Both the position numbers and the translations under genes were made by a program. DNA of 64,000 nucleotides from Methylocystis sp. IM3 (GTDB lineage: Bacteria; Pseudomonadota; Alphaproteobacteria; Rhizobiales; Beijerinckiaceae), in assembly GCF_038070105.1 (NCBI RefSeq), contig NZ_JBBPBZ010000002.1:62001-126000 (forward strand), read 5' to 3'. Positions within the stretch are counted from its first letter, which is position 1, and each line of letters begins with the position of its first letter. This document shows positions 24,205-33,234 of the stretch, in pieces. The notes below the pieces were generated by a model that was given only the letters and a program-made list of their open reading frames with translations, had not been told where the DNA came from and made no database searches.

Positions 24205-25593
24205 CTACTGGATAATTCCAGCCAGCGCCGAGGCGGCTTTCAGAAAGCGCGCCGGATCCACCGCCTCGCCATCCATCCTCACCTCATAGTGCAGATGCGG
24301 GCCGGTGGAGCGCCCTGTCGAGCCGACCCGGCCGATCGCCGCCCCCGGCGCCACCGGCTGACCCGGCCCGACGTCGATTGCCGAGAGATGGCCGTAGCGC
24401 GTGGACACGCCGCCGCCATGGTCGATCTCGACGAGATTGCCATAGCCGCCCTGCGGACCCGCGAAGGCGACGACCCCCGCGGCGGTGGCCCGGACCAGCG
24501 CGCCATAGTCGTCGCGCAGATCGACGCCGCTGTGCAGCGCGGGTCGTCCGAGAAAGGGATCGGCGCGATAGCCGAAGGTGGAGGTCATTTGCAGGGGGCC
24601 GGAAAGCGGCTTGCGCAGGGGCGCCATTGGAAGGGCGCGGCGCAGCCCTTCCAGCGTGGAGACCGCCGACCGGGCGGCCGCGAGCTGGCGTTCGAAGAGC
24701 GCGTCGCCGCCCGTCTCGGGGGCCGCGACAAAGGGTCCGCCGACGGCGGTCGCGCCGCGCGCCGTCGCGCTCGCGCGGGCGAAGCGGCTCACCGGAAGCC
24801 CCGCCATGTCGAAGGCGTCGCGCAACCGCGCCGCCTCCGTCATGGCCGGCCTCAGAATGGCGGAAAGCCCCTTGGTCTGCTCGCGTTCGACCCGGTCGAG
24901 CGACAAGGCGAGGCGCTCGAGCCGCAGGGGGAGCGGCGCCTCCGGTCCGGCGAGGGACGTGTCGACAGGGAGCGCCCCTTCGCGCGGCGCCGAGGCGGGC
25001 GAGGGCAGCGGAACAGGCTTCGAGTCGTCGCCGAGCCGCAGCTCGAGCCCTTTCGGCTCGGGCGCCCCGGCCGGCGCGGGAGGCGGCGCCTTTTGGCTCT
25101 CTTCGACGGTGGCGGCGAGGGCGGGCGGTCGGGACTTCACGGGCCTCTCCGCCGCGCGGGCGCTCGCGGCGATGGAGGTCACGCCCGCCTCGCCCGAGAC
25201 GGCGCCGTCCACGAGCCGGGCGACGACCGCGGCGCGCGTCTCGAGCTGCGCCTGGCGCAGGACGAGACGCTGGACCTTCCCCTCGACGCCGTTCTGGTTG
25301 ATGAATTGCCGGCTCGCCAGCTGATCGAGGCGCAGGCGCAGAGCCGCGACGCGGTCTTCATAGGCGTATTGCATGCGCATCTGCCTCTCGACGAGACCCG
25401 CGAGCAGCTCGTCGTGAAAGGCCAGATAGGCCGCGGCGGACAGGAGCGTCGCCGCCGCCAGGGCGGCGAGCGCGCCGGCGGCGGCGAGGGCGCGAGAGGT
25501 GAGGCGATAGCGGCGGCGCCGATGGCCGCGCGAGACCTCGACAACGAGGTCCCACGGCTCCCGAACGATAGGCTGATGCTCCCGAAAACGCAT
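24205..25593 (-). CDS. M23-family peptidoglycan endopeptidase, membrane-anchored
   Basis: The 462-residue protein has a cytoplasmic basic N terminus (about 1-32), one membrane helix (about 33-60), a periplasmic coiled-coil region with VAALRLRLDQLASRQ, a Pro/Ala-rich linker, and a C-terminal M23 domain (about 340-455). The LytM zinc motifs are HSGVDLRDD (HxxxD) and PHLHYEVR (HxH). Such proteins cleave peptide cross-links or act as EnvC/NlpD-like activators; here all ligands are present, so it may be an active enzyme. It is the first of several envelope genes up to 34 kb. Confidence 0.93.
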   Translation of the reverse strand: MRFREHQPIVREPWDLVVEVSRGHRRRRYRLTSRALAAAGALAALAAATLLSAAAYLAFHDELLAGLVERQMRMQYAYEDRVAALRLRLDQLASRQFINQNGVEGKVQRLVLRQAQLETRAAVVARLVDGAVSGEAGVTSIAASARAAERPVKSRPPALAATVEESQKAPPPAPAGAPEPKGLELRLGDDSKPVPLPSPASAPREGALPVDTSLAGPEAPLPLRLERLALSLDRVEREQTKGLSAILRPAMTEAARLRDAFDMAGLPVSRFARASATARGATAVGGPFVAAPETGGDALFERQLAAARSAVSTLEGLRRALPMAPLRKPLSGPLQMTSTFGYRADPFLGRPALHSGVDLRDDYGALVRATAAGVVAFAGPQGGYGNLVEIDHGGGVSTRYGHLSAIDVGPGQPVAPGAAIGRVGSTGRSTGPHLHYEVRMDGEAVDPARFLKAASALAGIIQ

Positions 25594-25744
25594 GAATCGA
25601 CCCGCATGACAGAACGCGGGTCGCCGGACCGCCGCGCAGGGCGATCAAAAACCATTAGGGTTAACGCTTCGCCAAAAAGCGAAGGTCGAGCTGGTTGCGC
25701 CGGAAGCCGTAGACAATCAGACGGCGTGCGCTTATCGTCATACC

Positions 25745-26062
25745 ATGCTGCGTCTGCTCACCCGTTTCCTCGGTCTGCTTTTGCTCGCCGGAGGGTTCAT
25801 CGCCCTCATCGTCGACGGCACGCGCTCGATCGCCGGGGGCCAGCTTCTCGTCACCACGCTGAAAAAGGGCCTCTCCGAGACCGTGCCGGCGCTCTACCGC
25901 GCGCTCGAGGCCGATATCGCAGCCAAATCCGCGTTTCTGTGGGACACGGTGATGTCGACGGCGATGCTGCTGCCGGTGAGCGTCACGCTCGGCGGCGTCG
26001 GCGCGCTGCTGATTGTCTTCAGCCACAAGCAGGAAGCCGCCGGCCGCTATTGGCGCCGCTGA
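25745..26062 (+). CDS. small two-helix membrane protein
   Basis: The 105-residue protein has one hydrophobic helix at the N terminus (LLTRFLGLLLLAGGFIALIV) and another near the C terminus (MLLPVSVTLGGVGALLIVF), separated by a 45-residue soluble loop with VPALYRALEADIA, and ends HKQEAAGRYWRR. Homologs are common in Rhizobiales as uncharacterised proteins. It is divergent from the M23 gene and 21 bases ahead of msrA, so it may be co-transcribed with msrA. The function is unknown. Confidence 0.75.
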   Translation: MLRLLTRFLGLLLLAGGFIALIVDGTRSIAGGQLLVTTLKKGLSETVPALYRALEADIAAKSAFLWDTVMSTAMLLPVSVTLGGVGALLIVFSHKQEAAGRYWRR

Positions 26063-26083
26063 GCCGCGCCTTATCTTTGGGGC

Positions 26084-26734
26084 ATGTCTCTTTTCGACAA
26101 GCTCTCCCTCGCCCGACGCCTCGGTCCCCTGCCGGATCGCGACGCGCCCGTTTCCCACGGCGCCTTTCATTTCGTGAACGGCCATCCGCTCGATCCGCCC
26201 TTCCCGGTCGGAGCCGAGGAGGCGCTGTTCGGCATGGGCTGCTTCTGGGGCGCGGAGCGCAAATTCTGGCAGGCGGGCGACGGCGTCTATGTCACGGCGG
26301 TGGGCTATGCCGGCGGGACCACGAAAAACCCGACCTATGAGGACGTCTGCACCGGACGCACCGGCCATGCCGAAGTGGTGCGCGTCGTCTTTTTTCCTGC
26401 GGTCCTCTCCTTCGAGCGCCTGTTGAAGCTCTTCTGGGAGAATCACGATCCGACGCAGGGGATGCGCCAGGGCAATGACGTGGGCACGCAATATCGCTCA
26501 GTCGTCCATGTCTCCAGCCCGGAGCAATACGCCGCCGCCGAGGCGTCGCGCGCGGAGTACCAACGCGTATTGACGCAGGCGGGCCGTGGGCCGATCACCA
26601 CGGAAATAAAAGAGGCGCCGCCCTTCTATTACGCGGAGGCCTATCACCAGCAGTATCTCGCCAAGAACCCCGGCGGCTATTGCGGGCTCGGCGGCACGGG
26701 CGTCTCCTGCCCGGTCGGAACGGGCGCGGCCTGA
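26084..26734 (+). CDS. msrA: peptide-methionine (S)-S-oxide reductase
   Basis: The 216-residue MsrA has the catalytic motif [13 protein letters not shown] with its nucleophilic Cys, [26 protein letters not shown], and the C-terminal [16 protein letters not shown] holding two resolving-type cysteines as in classical E. coli MsrA. It reduces the S-epimer of methionine sulfoxide in damaged proteins. The extra N-terminal 45 residues ([13 protein letters not shown]) are also usual for the long form. It is convergent with the murein endopeptidase gene, 15 bases apart. Confidence 0.97.
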   Translation: MSLFDKLSLARRLGPLPDRDAPVSHGAFHFVNGHPLDPPFPVGAEEALFGMGCFWGAERKFWQAGDGVYVTAVGYAGGTTKNPTYEDVCTGRTGHAEVVRVVFFPAVLSFERLLKLFWENHDPTQGMRQGNDVGTQYRSVVHVSSPEQYAAAEASRAEYQRVLTQAGRGPITTEIKEAPPFYYAEAYHQQYLAKNPGGYCGLGGTGVSCPVGTGAA

Positions 26735-26749
26735 AGGCCGCGGGCGGCG

Positions 26750-27661
26750 TCACTGCGCCTTGAGCACCTGCCGGCAGGCGTCGGGCAGGGCGGCCATGGT
26801 CATCGGCGGCCATGATTTCCCCGACTTTTTCGGGTGGAGCGCCTCGTCGGTGAACCACCAGGCGAGAGACTGGTCGCAACCGTCGCCCGCCGGGGTCGGG
26901 TCCTGATCTCGGCAACTCGATCCGTCGGGGCAGAAGAGCCGCACGTGGAAATGGTAATTGTGCCCCCACATGGGGCGCACCTTGCGCATCCAGGGCTCTC
27001 CCTCGGCGACGCGGCACAAGGCCCGCTTGATCGCGGGATTGACGAAGATGCGCTGCACTTTCGGCTCCAGGGCGGCGGCGCGGATCACCGCGACATGCCC
27101 CTGCGTCCACACATCCGGCCGGATGTCGAGAAGATCTTCCCGCACCACGTCGGTCGCCGACATCTCCTCCCGCTCGGCGCGGGAGAGTTCCCGCTCCGGC
27201 ATTGGGGTGAGCCAGATATCGGCGTCGAGGCCGATTTGATGGGAGGCGTGGCCGGTGAGCATGGGGCCGCCGCGCGGCTGCGACATGTCGCCGATGAGAA
27301 GCCCGGGCCAGCCCGAGGCCTGCGCCGCCTTCGCGGAGAAATGCTCCAGGAATTTGACGAGGGCCGGATGGCCCCAATTGCGGTTGCGGGATAGCCGCAT
27401 GACCTGCCAATGCGCGCCATTGACCGGCAGCTCCTCGCCCCCCGCAAGACAGCCGCGCGAATAGAAGCCGATCGGATCGGGATCGAGCGGCGCGCTCTCG
27501 CGGGCGCGTCCGAAAAGCTCCTTGGCGGGCGTCGATGGGTCGGACGGGTGGGCGAGCGGCGGGAGGGGCCTGGGATCGAGCGTGCCCTTTTCCTGGGCGA
27601 AGGCCGCGGCGCCGAGAAGCCCGGTCATCGCCGCCAAGATCGCAAGTGTCGATGCGCGCAT
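26750..27661 (-). CDS. mepA: penicillin-insensitive murein endopeptidase (MepA family)
   Basis: The 303-residue protein has a signal peptide (MRASTLAILAAMTGLLGAAAFA), then the peptidase M74 domain. Zinc-binding motifs are visible as GHASHQIGLDADIWL and GHNYHFHVRLFCP. MepA cleaves D-Ala-meso-DAP cross-links in the periplasm and is not inhibited by penicillin. The start at 27661 gives an intact signal peptide; the upstream open frame is not credible. The cysteines in CPDGSSCRDQDPTPAGDGC are also typical. It is divergent from the second L,D-transpeptidase gene, so one intergenic region may control two wall enzymes. Confidence 0.95.
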   Translation of the reverse strand: MRASTLAILAAMTGLLGAAAFAQEKGTLDPRPLPPLAHPSDPSTPAKELFGRARESAPLDPDPIGFYSRGCLAGGEELPVNGAHWQVMRLSRNRNWGHPALVKFLEHFSAKAAQASGWPGLLIGDMSQPRGGPMLTGHASHQIGLDADIWLTPMPERELSRAEREEMSATDVVREDLLDIRPDVWTQGHVAVIRAAALEPKVQRIFVNPAIKRALCRVAEGEPWMRKVRPMWGHNYHFHVRLFCPDGSSCRDQDPTPAGDGCDQSLAWWFTDEALHPKKSGKSWPPMTMAALPDACRQVLKAQ

Positions 27662-27808
27662 GTTGATTTCGCCGTTGAGCGGTTGCCGGCCCCGCCGGGG
27701 CGGCGCCCCGCCATCTTCGGGCGTCAACCTTAACGTTTCATTCATATTGCCGGTTGCGCAAGCGTCAGCGACACTCTTGGCGGTACGCGTTGCGTCGGAG
27801 TGGTTCTC

Positions 27809-28387
27809 ATGCGTTTGAAACTTGTCTTTTTCGTGCTGGCGTCGCTCCTGGCCTCCATCGGCCTCGCCCGCGCCACCGCCAATATTCACATCGATCTTTC
27901 GACCCAGACGATGCGCGTCGATTCGGACGCCGGCAGCTACACATGGCCGGTGTCGACGGCGCGCGCGGGCTATTACACGCCGCGCGGCTCCTATGCCCCG
28001 ACGGGCATGCAGCTCATGCATTACTCGCGCAAATATCACATGTCGCCGATGCCCTATTCGATCTTCTTTCGGGGCGGCTACGCCATTCATGGCACCTACG
28101 CCACGGGCGCGCTCGGTCGCCCCGCCTCGCATGGCTGCGTCCGCCTGTCGCCGGCCAACGCCAGGCGCCTCTACGAGATCGTTCAGGCCGAGGGCGGCAG
28201 CATCTCGATCACCGGCGCCCCGCCGGCGAGCCCGACGCGCTACGCGGGGACGCACCGCCGCAATCCGGCGCATTACGCCAGCCTGCGCCATGGCCATCAT
28301 GGCCACGCCCTCGCCTATGCGCCGGTCCGCCATCACCCGCGCCGGACGGTGCGCAGCTGGCAGTCCGATCCGATGTCGCTGTTTTGA
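27809..28387 (+). CDS. L,D-transpeptidase (YkuD family), His-rich C terminus
   Basis: The 192-residue protein begins with a signal peptide (MRLKLVFFVLASLLASIGLARA). The YkuD domain covers about 28-140, with the active-site block AIHGTY...RPASHGCVRLSP carrying catalytic His and Cys. The remaining 50 residues are rich in His, Arg and Tyr (RHGHHGHALAYAPVRHHPRR), unusual for the family and possibly metal- or wall-binding. The ATG at 27809 has GGAG eight bases upstream. It probably catalyses 3-3 cross-linking or lipoprotein attachment in the periplasm. Confidence 0.92.
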   Translation: MRLKLVFFVLASLLASIGLARATANIHIDLSTQTMRVDSDAGSYTWPVSTARAGYYTPRGSYAPTGMQLMHYSRKYHMSPMPYSIFFRGGYAIHGTYATGALGRPASHGCVRLSPANARRLYEIVQAEGGSISITGAPPASPTRYAGTHRRNPAHYASLRHGHHGHALAYAPVRHHPRRTVRSWQSDPMSLF

Positions 28388-28531
28388 CGAGGAGCGTCGC
28401 CCACGTTCCAGGTTGGAGCTTAAACCTTGCCTTAACCGTGTCGCGGCAAAGTCCAGACTTGAGCGGAGCTATTGTGGCTTCGCCAAGGAACGGCGGCCCC
28501 GCGCGCGGCGCGGGGTCCCCTCGGGGCCGGC

Positions 28532-30028
28532 ATGGGCGACATTATCGAGACGATCATCATCGGCGCGGGTCCGGCGGGCCTGACCGCCGGCTACACGCTG
28601 GCCAGGCATGGCCGCACGGCGCTCGTGCTGGAGCAGGATCCCGTTCACGTCGGCGGCATTTCCCGCACGGCGAGCTACAAGGGCTTTCTCTTCGACATCG
28701 GCGGGCATCGCTTCTTCTCCAAGTCGAAGGAGATCGTCGATCTGTGGAACGAGATTCTCCCTGACGATTTTCTCGAGCGGCCGCGCCTGTCGCGCATCTA
28801 TTACCGGGGCAAGTTCTACGCATATCCGCTCAAAGCCTTCGAGGCGCTCAGGAATCTCGGCCTCGTCGAAAGCGCCCTCTGCATGGCGTCCTTCGGCTAT
28901 GCGAAGGCGTTTCCGGTGAAAGCGCCGCGCACCTTCCACGAATGGGTGCGCAATCAGTTCGGCGAGCGGCTCTTCGGAATCTTCTTCAAGACCTACACCG
29001 AAAAGGTCTGGGGCATGGGCTGCGACGAGATTTCGGCCGATTGGGCGGCGCAGCGGATCAAGGGCCTGTCGCTCGGCGCGGCGATCGCCGACGGCCTGCG
29101 CCGGTCGCTCGGCCTGCGCCGCGCCGGGACGGGCGCGAAAACGCTGATCGAGTCCTTTCTCTATCCGCGCAAGGGTCCCGGCATGATGTGGGAGGCCTGC
29201 GCCCGCAAGATGCAGGAGGGGGGTGGGCGCCTGCTGATGGGCCGCCGGGTCGAAGGGCTCTCCTATGACGCGCGGGCGAGGCTCTGGACCGTGCGCGCGC
29301 GGGGGCCGGACGGAACCGTAGAGACCCACGAGGCCCGGCATGTGATGTCCTCCGCGCCGATGCGTGACCTCATGAACGCCCTCACGCCGACGCCCCTGAC
29401 CCTCTTCAATGCGCGCGCGCTCAAATACCGCGATTTTCTCACCGTCGTGCTGATCGGCCGCCCGCAGAAGGAATTGCCCGACAATTGGGTCTATATCCAC
29501 GATCCTGGCGTGACCGTCGGGCGCGTGCAGAATTTCCGCAGCTGGTCGCCGGAGATGATCGCCGACGGCGTTTCCACCTGCCTCGGCCTCGAATATTTCT
29601 GCTTCGAAGGCGACGGACTCTGGTCCGCGCCCGACGAGGAGCTGATCGCGCTGGCGGAGCGCGAGATCGGCGCGATCGGCCTGATGAACCCCGACGACGT
29701 CACCGACGCCTGCGTCGTGCGGCAGCCCAAGGCCTATCCCGTCTATGACGAGCATTACGCCCATCACGTCGACGCAATTCGCCGCGAGATCGCCGAGCGT
29801 TTCCCGACGCTCCATCCGATCGGTCGCAACGGCATGCACAAATACAACAATCAGGACCATGCGATGATGACCGGCATGCTGGCCGCGCTGAACGTCATCC
29901 GCGGCGAAACGGTCTTCGACGTCTGGCAGGTCAACGAGGACGCGGAATATTCCGAGGCCGGCGTCTCCGGCGCGCAGGAGGCGCTCTCGAGCGAACGCCT
30001 CGTTCCGCGCCGGGCGGCCGCGCGATGA
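28532..30028 (+). CDS. FAD-dependent amine oxidase/UDP-galactopyranose mutase-like flavoprotein
   Basis: The 498-residue protein has an N-terminal dinucleotide-binding motif (IIIGAGPAGLTAGYTLARHG), followed by GGISRTASYKGFLFDIGGHRF, as in COG1232 flavoproteins, and a GlxI/mutase-like middle part with YPLKAFEAL and WGMGCDEISADWAAQRIK. Related proteins include UDP-galactopyranose mutase and protoporphyrinogen-oxidase-like enzymes; the genome context favours a sugar role. The ATG at 28532 is chosen over the upstream GTG because the Rossmann strand starts there. Its stop overlaps the start of the GtrA gene (ATGA), so the two are coupled. No membrane segment is seen. Confidence 0.8.
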   Translation: MGDIIETIIIGAGPAGLTAGYTLARHGRTALVLEQDPVHVGGISRTASYKGFLFDIGGHRFFSKSKEIVDLWNEILPDDFLERPRLSRIYYRGKFYAYPLKAFEALRNLGLVESALCMASFGYAKAFPVKAPRTFHEWVRNQFGERLFGIFFKTYTEKVWGMGCDEISADWAAQRIKGLSLGAAIADGLRRSLGLRRAGTGAKTLIESFLYPRKGPGMMWEACARKMQEGGGRLLMGRRVEGLSYDARARLWTVRARGPDGTVETHEARHVMSSAPMRDLMNALTPTPLTLFNARALKYRDFLTVVLIGRPQKELPDNWVYIHDPGVTVGRVQNFRSWSPEMIADGVSTCLGLEYFCFEGDGLWSAPDEELIALAEREIGAIGLMNPDDVTDACVVRQPKAYPVYDEHYAHHVDAIRREIAERFPTLHPIGRNGMHKYNNQDHAMMTGMLAALNVIRGETVFDVWQVNEDAEYSEAGVSGAQEALSSERLVPRRAAAR

Positions 30029-30459
30029 GCGTCGCCGGCGTTTCGCGCGCAAGCGCGCTCACGGGGCGCGTCCTTGCGGATCTCGTGAAGTATGGCCTGG
30101 CCAGCGCGGCGGCGCTGGCCCTCGACGTCGCCGTGTTGATGCTCCTTCACCGCGTGCTGGGCGTCGTCCCCGCCATCGCCGCGGCGCTCGGGTTTCTCTC
30201 CGGCCTGGCGCTGATTTACGTCCTGAGCGTCGCCTGCGTCTTCCCCGGCCGTCGTCGCCGCCCGGCGCGCGCCGAAATCGCGTGTTTCCTTGTCACCGGT
30301 CTCGCGGGCCTTGCGCTCACCGAGGCGCTGATGACGCTTTTCGTCGAGGGGGCGGGGATTTCGGTTCCGCTCTCCAAAATACCGACCTCGGGACTGGTCT
30401 TCCTTTTCAACTTCACCGCGCGGCGCGCGCTGCTCTTCTCCGGGGCGCGCCGCGAATGA
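30025..30459 (+). CDS. GtrA-family membrane protein
   Basis: The 144-residue protein has four predicted membrane helices and the GtrA signature in DLVKYGLASAAALALDVAV and the final NFTARRALLF. GtrA proteins are thought to flip polyprenyl-phosphate-linked sugars across the inner membrane. It overlaps both the upstream flavoprotein gene and the downstream GT-C-like gene by ATGA junctions, strongly suggesting a shared glycan pathway. Unlike the second GtrA at 47169, no GtrB-type glycosyltransferase lies beside it. Confidence 0.88.
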   Translation: MSVAGVSRASALTGRVLADLVKYGLASAAALALDVAVLMLLHRVLGVVPAIAAALGFLSGLALIYVLSVACVFPGRRRRPARAEIACFLVTGLAGLALTEALMTLFVEGAGISVPLSKIPTSGLVFLFNFTARRALLFSGARRE

Positions 30460-32222
30460 GCCGCCGGCATCCGCGCCTGCCTGTCGCAGCGACGCTCCTT
30501 CTTTCCCTCGCACTCGCTGTCCTGCTGACGCAGGGGCAGATCGAGGCCGTCTGGCGCACGGGCGCCTTTTTCGATTCCGACGACGCTCTGCGCGCCGTCG
30601 AGCTGCGCGACTTCCTCGCGGGACAGGGCTGGTTCGATTCCGTCGTCCGCCGGATCGATCCGCCGGCCGGGCTTGCGATGCACTGGTCGAGGATCGTCGA
30701 CCTGCCGCTCGCCGCCTCGGATCTCTTTTTCTCGGCCTTTCTGTCGCCGGAACGCGCCGAGCGGGCCACAAGGCTCCTCTTTCCCGCCGCGCTGCTCGCC
30801 GCCCTTCTGGCTCTCGTCGGCTGGCTCGGCGCGATCCTTTCCGGCGCGGCGGCGCGTCTGGCCGCGATCTGGCTTGCGTTCCTGTCGGGCCCGATGTTCC
30901 TGCAATTCGCGCCCGGCCGCATCGACCATCACGCCCCGCAGATCGTGGCGCTGGCGGCGTCCCTGGGCTTGCTGCTCCAGGGCCTCGATCCGCGCCTTGC
31001 GCCGCGCCTCGCGGCGGCGTCCGCGCTGATGGCCTTCTCGCTTGCGATCAGCCTGGAGAATGCGCCCTTCTTCATCGCCATGGCCGCCGCGCCGGTCCTG
31101 CTCTTTCTCCGAGACGGCGAAGCCTCGCGCGCGCAGCTTCTGTCCTTCGCGGCCGGCGGGCTCGCCGCCGCCCTCGTTCTCTATGTCGCGACGGTCCCCC
31201 CTGGGGCCTATCTGCGCTCGGCCTGCGACGCCTTCTCCTTCGTGCATCTCGCGGCGATCGCCGCCGGCGCCCTCTCGCTTGCGGCGCTGGCGCTGCTCTC
31301 CGATCGGCTGACGAACCTGCGGGCGCGCGCTCTGGGGGCGGCGGTGGCGGGCGCGGCGACGCTCGCTTGCGTGGCCCTTGTCGCGCCGCGCTGTCTCGGC
31401 GATCCGCTCGTCGGGCTCGATCCCCTGCTGCGCGGCCTCTGGCTCGCCCATGTCGCGGAGGCGAAGCCGCTCGCCGCCCTCCTTGCGGAAAACCGCGCCG
31501 CCGCCATCGCCGTCGCGGCTCCCGTCGCACTGGGGCTTTGCGCCGCGCTCGGCTTCGTGCGCGTTACGCGCGGCGTTTCGAGGCGGCGCTGGCTGCTCAT
31601 CGGCGCGGCGATCGCCGCGGGTTTCGCCGCCGGCCTCTGGCAGATACGCGTCTTCACCTCCGTCACGCCTCTCGCCATGGCGCCGCTCGCCGCCGCCCTT
31701 GTGGCGCTTTTCTCACGCTTGCGCGTCTCGCCGGCCCTGCGCGCCGCGCTGACATGCGCCGGGGCCGCCCTCGTCTCGCCGATCGGCCTCGCGCTCCTCC
31801 TCGCGCCCGAGGAGACGGCAGGCGCCGCCGGAGAACGCGCCTGCCTGACGCCGCAGGCGCTCGCCCCGCTGGCGGCCTTTCCGCCGTCCCGCGCGCTCGC
31901 CTCCTTCAGTCTCGGCAGCCATATTCTCGCCCATACGCCGCACAGCGTTTTCGCCGCACCCTATCATCGCAACAATCACGGCAACCGCATCGCCGCGGAT
32001 GTTTTCCTCGCGCCGCCCGAGGAGGCCGAGAAGATCGCGCGCGCGGCCGGGGCGGAGCTCATCGTCTGGTGCGCGGCGATCGACGGCCCCTCGCCGCTGG
32101 TCGAGGCCGCGCCTGCCGGCCTCGCGGCCATGCTCGCGCGCGGCGAGGCTCCCTCGTGGCTGGAGCGACGTGTGGCGCAAGGCGCGCCCCTCCTTGTTTT
32201 CGCCCCGAGGCGCGTGGAATAG
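30456..32222 (+). CDS. polytopic membrane protein, GT-C glycosyltransferase-like
   Basis: The 588-residue protein has 10 or more hydrophobic helices and a large first periplasmic loop starting GAFFDSDDALRAVELRDFL, whose Asp-Asp pair resembles the acidic motif of GT-C enzymes that use polyprenyl-phosphate sugar donors. The C-terminal 120 residues (AHTPHSVFAAPYHRNNHGN and following) are soluble and probably periplasmic. GtrA immediately upstream fits a flipped lipid-linked sugar. I cannot assign a donor or acceptor; the glycosyltransferase idea is inference from topology and neighbours. Confidence 0.65.
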   Translation: MSRRHPRLPVAATLLLSLALAVLLTQGQIEAVWRTGAFFDSDDALRAVELRDFLAGQGWFDSVVRRIDPPAGLAMHWSRIVDLPLAASDLFFSAFLSPERAERATRLLFPAALLAALLALVGWLGAILSGAAARLAAIWLAFLSGPMFLQFAPGRIDHHAPQIVALAASLGLLLQGLDPRLAPRLAAASALMAFSLAISLENAPFFIAMAAAPVLLFLRDGEASRAQLLSFAAGGLAAALVLYVATVPPGAYLRSACDAFSFVHLAAIAAGALSLAALALLSDRLTNLRARALGAAVAGAATLACVALVAPRCLGDPLVGLDPLLRGLWLAHVAEAKPLAALLAENRAAAIAVAAPVALGLCAALGFVRVTRGVSRRRWLLIGAAIAAGFAAGLWQIRVFTSVTPLAMAPLAAALVALFSRLRVSPALRAALTCAGAALVSPIGLALLLAPEETAGAAGERACLTPQALAPLAAFPPSRALASFSLGSHILAHTPHSVFAAPYHRNNHGNRIAADVFLAPPEEAEKIARAAGAELIVWCAAIDGPSPLVEAAPAGLAAMLARGEAPSWLERRVAQGAPLLVFAPRRVE

Positions 32223-32262
32223 AAGCGGCGGCATCAGGCCGCCTCTTGAAGGGTACCGAACC

Positions 32263-33234
32263 TTGAACATTTACGACCGCCGCCGCTTCCTCCTCGGCGC
32301 CGGCGCCCTCGCCGCCGCGCCGGCTCTTGCGCAGCCTTCCGCACAGGAGCTTTCCGACGAGCTCCAGATCCGCGTCGAGAACAAATCCGTGCCGGAGCTT
32401 TGCGCGGAGAAGGACAATATCGAGCTCGATTTCGTCTCGCCGCGCATCCGCAGCCTTCAAATTCAGGCGGTGCATCCGTCCTATATCAACACCATCGTTT
32501 CCGACCGCTGGGCGCCGGACTGGTCGAGCTGCGATCTCTCGCATGATCCGAAATTCTTCTCCCAGGCGCGCCGGCGCACCTTTTGGGAGACGCCGGAATT
32601 CTGGATGACCGGCTACACCTTCCCCTCCTTCTGGCGGCCCAATGACGTGCCGATCCGTATCGGCGACACGGTCGAGCAGGGGTTCCACTTGGTGCAGTTC
32701 TGGATGTGGTATCGCGAGCGCGCCGAGGAGATCATGGTGTTCTATCCGCCCGACGGCTATTGGCGCGCGCGGCCGCTGCCCTTCGAGGACATGCGCTGGA
32801 CCGCCTATGGCTCCTCCTTCCTCGTCGGTCCCGTCGAGACGCAGGAGCGTCCGATCGTCGCTCTGGAGGAGATCGCCTTCGATCCGGGAACGCGCAGCTT
32901 CACCCTGAAATTCAAGCGCGGCGGCGAGGCGCGGCTGGCGCTCAGAAGCGCGGATCAGGAGCGGCTGACGCTCGACGTCTCCTTCACCGACGCCATGCCG
33001 GGCGGCCGGCCCTTCGCGGCGCTGCGCTCCATGTACGCCATGGAGACGATGAGCGACGCGGCGATCGTCGCCTGGCGCTCCAAGCGCGGGAAGGGCTGGG
33101 AGGAGGCGCCCGTCATCGACTTTCCCGGCGCCAGCGCCACCGAGGTCTGGGTCGGCCGCCATCTGCCCTCGCGCCACAATCTCTCGGCGCCGGACATGGT
33201 CTTTTCGAAGTTCCAGGGCGCGGCGGCCAGATGA
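32263..33234 (+). CDS. Tat-exported protein of unknown function
   Basis: The 323-residue protein begins with a twin-arginine signal peptide (NIYDRRRFLLGAGALAAAPALA). The mature part has no motif I recognise; it is rich in Trp, Phe and Arg (FWMTGYTFPSFWRPNDVP, FWMWYRERAEEIMVFYPP). It starts with TTG at 32263 with GAAGGG nine bases upstream; no nearby ATG fits. It is 40 bases after the GT-C-like gene and overlaps the acyltransferase gene (ATGA). Tat export suggests a protein folded, perhaps with cofactor, in the cytoplasm. Its place suggests it acts on the glycan or acyl group made here. Confidence 0.7.
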   Translation: MNIYDRRRFLLGAGALAAAPALAQPSAQELSDELQIRVENKSVPELCAEKDNIELDFVSPRIRSLQIQAVHPSYINTIVSDRWAPDWSSCDLSHDPKFFSQARRRTFWETPEFWMTGYTFPSFWRPNDVPIRIGDTVEQGFHLVQFWMWYRERAEEIMVFYPPDGYWRARPLPFEDMRWTAYGSSFLVGPVETQERPIVALEEIAFDPGTRSFTLKFKRGGEARLALRSADQERLTLDVSFTDAMPGGRPFAALRSMYAMETMSDAAIVAWRSKRGKGWEEAPVIDFPGASATEVWVGRHLPSRHNLSAPDMVFSKFQGAAAR

